Source: DATFDN01 sp963767645
Lineage (GTDB): Bacteria; Pseudomonadota; Alphaproteobacteria; Acetobacterales; Acetobacteraceae
Reading direction: 5' to 3'
DNA length: 64,000 nucleotides
Assembly: GCA_963767645.1 (NCBI GenBank)
Contig: CAVYEW010000001.1
Location: 124,001-188,000, forward strand
Each line of letters opens with the position of its first letter. Position 1 is the stretch's first letter. The translations under genes were made by a program, and so were the position numbers. Below are positions 60,963 through 64,000 of the stretch, piece by piece. The notes under the pieces are model-generated. The model made no database searches and had not been told where the DNA came from. It saw only the letters and a list, made by a program, of their open reading frames with translations.

Positions 60963-61984
60963 GCCGCAAAGCAAGCCGGCCCCCGATCATCCGGCAAGGC
61001 GGTTCTCACCGGGCGGATACGCAGGCCCTGCGTATCGACGAGGACGTGTCGCTTCTTGCCCTTGATCTTCTTGCCACCGTCGAAGCCTGACGGATCGATC
61101 CAACGCCCCCTTTTTCAGCGCTCTTGACGCTCTGGCTGTCGATGATGGCCGCGGTCGGACTGGCCTCGCGGTCGGCCTGCTCGCGACAAAGCACGAAAAG
61201 CGCATGGTGCAGCCGGTCGAGCGTGCCGTCGTGCTGCCAGCGACAGAAGTAGTGGTTCACCGTGCTACGTGGCGGCAGATCTTTCGGGATCGCGCGCCAC
61301 TGGCAACCAGTGCTCAGCACATACATCAGCCCGTTCATCACCTCACGCACGTCTACAGTCCGCTTGTTGCCGCCACGCTTGGCGCGTGGAATTTCCCCCT
61401 TGGCCAGCGCCCACTCCTCACCGGTCAGATCGCTGGGGTAGCGCAGCTTGCTGCGGTCATATCGGGCGCGATTCTCAACAGTCCACATCGGGCGGCTCCT
61501 GCGAATCGGGGCAGCCACAATGGAATCATAACTGATTCCCAGGAACTCAAGATGATCGTGGACAGACACTAAGGAGCAGTGGTTTTTGTCCACGTTTAGC
61601 CCTTTACTTGCTTTAGGCGAACACGGGATTGTAGGGGCGACGCGCAACTCCGACACTTTCGGCAGCTTTTCCCTGCGTCTGGTGAAACCTTACTGGGCGC
61701 TAAATACAAAGGATAGGGGCAGTGTGGGTCTGGTAGCGATGCAGGCGAAGGAGCCGGACCTCGTTAGCTTTCCGGGTCCGGAGCACTTTCGCCAGTATCT
61801 TGCTTCAAGCTTGCAGGATTGGGTCAACGAGTGGGATAAGCTGCTCATCAATGTCGCACCGCAGTGGCGTGCTGCAACTAGGCGGAAGGAACGGGCAGAG
61901 TTAAGTGTGAAGTTAGTCACCGAGCACTCTGACGCTTTCTCAGGTGTGTACAAAGCCCTGACTAGGAAGCTTCTAGCCTCATGA

Positions 61985-62221
61985 ATGACCGTCGAAGGGG
62001 AAATGCACCACTGAGCGACTAGGTACGATCCGCTTGGTGACTCCCTCCCTCCAGGGATGACCCCCGGCCCGGCGTAGCGTATCGAACCCCCCGGCTGATG
62101 GAGCTGGCTGCGCCCGGTATAACCTGTGCTTGGCCGGATCCGCTAGGGTTTGAGCCAAACTCATGCCGGTTGACACGCGTCGCCAAGCCCGACCACCTTC
62201 CGGCGCAAACGGGGTCGCATC
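61985..62221. other. Gap after the IS islet
   Basis: 237 bp with no supported gene. It separates the AT-richer islet from the GC-rich SDR gene; the promoter of the SDR-FAH pair should lie here. The sequence is unlike coding DNA in any frame and may contain further IS debris, but I cannot assign it. Confidence 0.4.
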
Positions 62222-62971
62222 ATGCCAGCACGCCTACAGGGAAAGACGGCCTTCGTCACCGCCGCCGGACAGGGCATTGGCCGGGCCACCGCGCTCGCCT
62301 TCGCCCAGGAAGGCGCGCGGGTCATCGCCACCGACGTGAACGAGGACGCTCTCCGCGCCATCGCCTCCGAGACGATCCGCGCGGCGCGGCTGGACGTGCT
62401 CGACGCCGAGGCGGTGGCGCGCGCGGCGCGCGAGCACGGGCCGGTGGACATCCTGTTCAACTGCGCCGGCTTCGTCCATCAGGGCACCGTGCTGGACGCG
62501 ACCGAGGATGAGTGGGGCCTGGCCTTCGACCTCAACGTCCGCTCGATGTTCCGCACCATCAAAGCGTTCGTGCCCGGTATGCTGGAGCGCGGCGGCGGGT
62601 CTATCATCAACATGGCCTCCGCCGCCTCCTCGGTGAAGGGTGCGCCGCGCCGCTTCGTCTATGGCGCGACCAAGGCCGCCGTGATCGGATTGAGCAAGTC
62701 CGTGGCCGCCGACTACGTGGCCCAGGGGATACGCTGCAATGCGATCTGTCCCGGCACCATCGCCACGCCCAGCCTGGAGGACCGCATCGCCGCCAACGCC
62801 GCCGCCGAGGGCGGCACCGCGGCCGCGCGCGCCGCCTTCACCGCGCGCCAGGCGATGGGCAGACTGGGAGCGGCGGAGGAGATCGCCGCGCTGGCGGTCT
62901 ATCTCGCCGGCGACGAATCGAGGTTCATGACGGGTCAGGCCGTGGTGATCGACGGCGGCTGGACGCTCTGA
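62222..62971 (+). CDS. SDR, 2-keto-3-deoxy-sugar-acid dehydrogenase-like
   Basis: 249 residues: LQGKTAFVTAAGQGIGRATA (cofactor loop with the AAGQGIG variant), Asp in ATDVNED favouring NAD, FNCAGFVHQGTVLD, catalytic Ser in MASAASSVKGAP, and YGATK. The AAGQGIGRATA / FVHQGTVLD combination is typical of the BDH2/DHRS6-like group, which includes L-2-keto-3-deoxyfuconate/rhamnonate 4-dehydrogenases. The FAH-family gene starts 13 bp later and would use its product. Confidence 0.82.
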   Translation: MPARLQGKTAFVTAAGQGIGRATALAFAQEGARVIATDVNEDALRAIASETIRAARLDVLDAEAVARAAREHGPVDILFNCAGFVHQGTVLDATEDEWGLAFDLNVRSMFRTIKAFVPGMLERGGGSIINMASAASSVKGAPRRFVYGATKAAVIGLSKSVAADYVAQGIRCNAICPGTIATPSLEDRIAANAAAEGGTAAARAAFTARQAMGRLGAAEEIAALAVYLAGDESRFMTGQAVVIDGGWTL

Positions 62972-62984
62972 GGGAGAAATCACC

Positions 62985-63830
62985 ATGAAGCTGCTCCGCT
63001 ACGGCCCGCCGGGCGCCGAGAAGCCGGCCATGCTCGATCGCGACGGCGCGATCCGCTGCCTCTCGTCCGTGGTGCGCGACATCGACGGGTTCGCGCTGTC
63101 GGATGCGGCGCTCGGCATGCTGCGCGGCATCAACCCGACCACCCTGCCCAAGGTGGAGGCGAACGTCCGGGTCGGTCCGTGCGTCGCGAGGCCGGTGAAC
63201 TTCGTCTGTATTGGGCTCAACTACGCCGACCACGCTGCGGAGACGAATTCGCCGATCCCGAAGGAGCCGATCGTCTTTCTGAAGTCGCTGTCCGCCTATT
63301 GCGGCCCGAACGACGACGTGAAACTGCCGCGCGGCTCGAAGAAGCTCGACTGGGAGGCCGAGCTTGGCATCGTGATCGGCAAGCTCGCGCGTTCCGTGCC
63401 GGAACACGAGGCGATGGACTATGTCGCCGGCTATTGCGTCTGCAACGACGTGAGCGAGCGCGAATACCAGCTGGAGCGCGCCGGCACCTGGGACAAAGGC
63501 AAGGGCTGCGACACGTTCGGCCCCACCGGCCCCTGGATGGTCACCAAGGACGAGGTGCCCGACCCGCAGAACCTGCGCCTGTGGTGCGAGGTGGACGGCA
63601 AGATGATGCAGGACGGCAGCACCAAAACCATGATCTTCGACTGCCGCAAGCTGGTCACGTATGTGAGCCACTTCATCACGCTTCATCCCGGCGACATCAT
63701 CTCCACCGGCACGCCCCCAGGCGTGGGCGCGGGCAAGAAGCCGGAGCCGGTGTTCCTGAAGGCGGGCCAGACGATGCGCCTGTCGGTCGAAGGCCTGGGC
63801 GTGCAGACGCAGCGCGTGGTGGAAGCGTAA
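62985..63830 (+). CDS. Fumarylacetoacetate hydrolase family protein, diketo-deoxy-sugar-acid hydrolase-like
   Basis: 281 residues from ATG 62985 behind GGGAGAAATCACC. FAH fold: VCIGLNYADHAAETNSPIPKEP, metal ligands in LDWEAELGIVIGK (Glu-x-Glu) and GYCVCNDVSEREYQ (Asp), then KGCDTFGPTGPWMVT and STGTPPGVGAG. Closest in pattern to 2,4-diketo-3-deoxy-L-fuconate/rhamnonate hydrolases, which yield pyruvate and lactate (or glycolate). With the SDR just upstream it would complete the non-phosphorylating fucose/rhamnose route; the earlier enzymes are not in the window. Confidence 0.85.
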   Translation: MKLLRYGPPGAEKPAMLDRDGAIRCLSSVVRDIDGFALSDAALGMLRGINPTTLPKVEANVRVGPCVARPVNFVCIGLNYADHAAETNSPIPKEPIVFLKSLSAYCGPNDDVKLPRGSKKLDWEAELGIVIGKLARSVPEHEAMDYVAGYCVCNDVSEREYQLERAGTWDKGKGCDTFGPTGPWMVTKDEVPDPQNLRLWCEVDGKMMQDGSTKTMIFDCRKLVTYVSHFITLHPGDIISTGTPPGVGAGKKPEPVFLKAGQTMRLSVEGLGVQTQRVVEA

Positions 63831-63845
63831 CAGACACACCATTGC

Positions 63846-63940
63846 GGCCGGCCCCCTCCCCCAACCCCCTCCCGCAAGGGGAGGGGGCTTCTCATGTCTA
63901 CGCCTCCCCTCCCCTTGCGGGAGGGGGCCGGGGGGAGGGG
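63846..63940. repeat. Paired GC-rich palindromic repeats after the FAH gene
   Basis: Two facing units: ccccctcccgcaaggggaggggg (about 63866-63888) and cctccccttgcgggaggggg (about 63908-63927), flanked by further C- and G-runs, of the same family as 39596-39691. Probably terminates or stabilises the SDR-FAH mRNA. Confidence 0.8.
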
Positions 63941-64000
63941 ATTGTTCCGGTCCTCCTCCTCATCGTCCTCGCCACCCTGCTCCGCTTCGGCTTCGCCTGG
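63941..64000 (+). CDS. Possible start of a membrane protein (cut by the window end)
   Basis: The last 60 bases read in one frame as IVPVLLLIVLATLLRFGFAW, a hydrophobic helix such as begins ArnT/PMT-type glycosyltransferases. No start codon is certain (the frame runs back into the repeat), so the call rests on hydrophobicity alone. Confidence 0.25.
   Translation, partial: MVPVLLLIVLATLLRFGFAW

Larger units (their letters stand above)
58483..61020 (-). mobile_element. IS66-family element, complete
   Basis: 2538 bp. Terminal inverted repeats GTATCCATCCGGCGAGGGCC (58483) and, inverted at the other end, GTATCCGCCCGGTGAGAACC (ending 61020). An exact 8-bp target duplication GCAGGCCC flanks it at 58475-58482 and 61021-61028, as expected for IS66. 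Carries tnpA, tnpB and tnpC in the usual order on the minus strand. It lies inside the IS5-family transposase gene. Confidence 0.95.
58000..61488 (-). pseudogene. IS5-family transposase, in three pieces
   Basis: N-terminal piece from ATG 61488 (MWTVENRARYDRSKLRYPSD..LTGEEWALAKGEIPRAKRGG) to SQSVKSAEKGG at about 61106; after an AAAAAGGGGG tract the frame changes and reads GRWIDPSGFDGGKKIKGKKR HVLVDTQGL to the IS66 insertion at 61028. Middle piece 58482-58346: LLMDAVVHSADMQDRDGGVL to YADAGYQGPK. C-terminal piece 58241-58000: FRKVWPG.. in one frame, then KVNVEIVRRCDTGKFVVLPK RWIVERTIAWLNRCRRLSKDWE in another. The A5G5 site may be a programmed frameshift as known in this group; the insertions make the gene inactive. 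Confidence 0.85.
57986..61548 (-). mobile_element. IS5-family (IS427-like) element interrupted by a MITE and an IS66 element
   Basis: Approximate ends GAGTTGGTCCAAGATCATA (57986) and, inverted, GAGTTCCTGGGAATCAGTTA (ending 61548); AA flanks both sides (57984-57985, 61549-61550) and removal restores a continuous coding frame for a few codons. After subtracting the MITE with one AACT and the IS66 element with one 8-bp duplication, about 913 bp remain, a normal size. The exact termini are less certain than those of the other elements. Confidence 0.7.
57484..61984 (+). pseudogene. Unknown gene, possibly PD-(D/E)xK-nuclease-like, frameshifted and split by IS elements
   Basis: ATG 57484 follows AAGGAGGCATATA, a very strong ribosome site, and reads MLKVATPSEIFSREDHSKPE..VWLLACLAIDSFRQG. 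Near 57597-57601 (a GGGG run) one base appears lost; the next frame reads VLELLHLPSSCVLQPMIWPS then KLRPDFTVVFDGAPYAIIEC-EVEG, resembling a nuclease core with E-x-E in place of E-x-K. At 57985 an IS5-family element interrupts. The rest probably resumes at 61556-61984 (TKEQWFLSTFSPLLALGEHG to KALTRKLLAS), in a frame one base off the simple junction. Composition is AT-richer than the chromosome around it. Confidence 0.6.

Noticed and set aside
61979..62176. A 65-aa minus-strand frame in the gap after the islet
   Set aside because: No ribosome site, no recognisable family and no coding character.
63894..64000. ATG at 63894 as the start of a gene at the right edge
   Set aside because: Its frame reads through the palindromic repeat into a Ser-rich artefact; the hydrophobic frame at 63941-64000 is a different one and has no clear start.

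Overview
The window is GC-rich chromosomal DNA from an alphaproteobacterium, most likely a Rhodospirillales/Acetobacteraceae relative. That reading rests on gene content and order (nagZ-scpA-scpB-tatB-tatC-serS, dnaB-alr-mlaE-mlaF, radA-cvpA-purF), the very compact ATGA-overlap operons, and GC-rich palindromic repeats of the ccctctcccgc..gcgggagaggg type. No rRNA, tRNA, CRISPR array or prophage was recognised. Both ends cut through genes.

Layout. 0-1.6 kb: the end of a heme-copper oxidase operon (subunit III, subunit IV-like) and an exported Asn/Gly-rich PRC-barrel protein. 1.6-6.9 kb: a zone of damaged genes: a CaiB-type CoA-transferase broken by a 19-bp duplication, intact HMG-CoA-lyase-like and SMP-30-like genes, a SAM methyltransferase with two +1 shifts, a small exported protein with one, and a hybrid histidine kinase whose N-terminus carries three +1 shifts that cancel out. 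6.7-14.2 kb: that kinase, a convergent OmpR-type regulator, and an RND efflux pump (adaptor plus HAE1 permease, no outer-membrane channel gene). 14.3-22 kb: an orphan periplasmic binding protein, then an operon resembling the export/EPS side of exosortase (PEP-CTERM) systems: PrsT-like TPR protein, O-glycosylation ligase-like membrane protein, a 60-aa membrane protein and a GT4 glycosyltransferase, with no exosortase in view.

22-53.8 kb is mostly housekeeping: citrate synthase; cysQ-rlmB-hydratase; LysE exporter; SDR; aromatic-acid MFS transporter; dnaB-alr-MlaE/MlaF; a persulfide-dioxygenase-like MBL-rhodanese fusion; radA-cvpA-purF; sodB; an NDUFAF6-like protein; an esterase-type serine hydrolase; serS-tatC-tatB; flavohemoprotein; scpB-scpA-M50 protease-nagZ-SDR. 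The tat/scp cluster lacks tatA; a flavohemoprotein gene and a DUF29-like scrap occupy the place where tatA is expected.

53.8-62.2 kb is an insertion-sequence islet, visibly poorer in G+C, whose structure can be resolved to the base. One copy of an IS3-family (IS407-like) element has inserted into an identical copy (4-bp target duplication CCGG), and the outer copy itself sits in an exported-protein gene (target duplication ACAA). Next door a second, divergent cargo gene is split by an IS5-family element that in turn carries a 100-bp MITE (AACT duplication) and a complete IS66-family element (GCAGGCCC duplication). After the islet, an SDR and a fumarylacetoacetate-hydrolase family gene (62.2-63.8 kb) look like the last two steps of a non-phosphorylating deoxy-sugar-acid pathway.

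I did not find a convincing new multi-gene system. The most distinctive results are the two nested transposon stacks, the cluster of +1 lesions at 4.9-6.9 kb, the orphan exosortase-type operon, the tatA-less tat cluster and the intrusion of palindromic repeats into coding ends.
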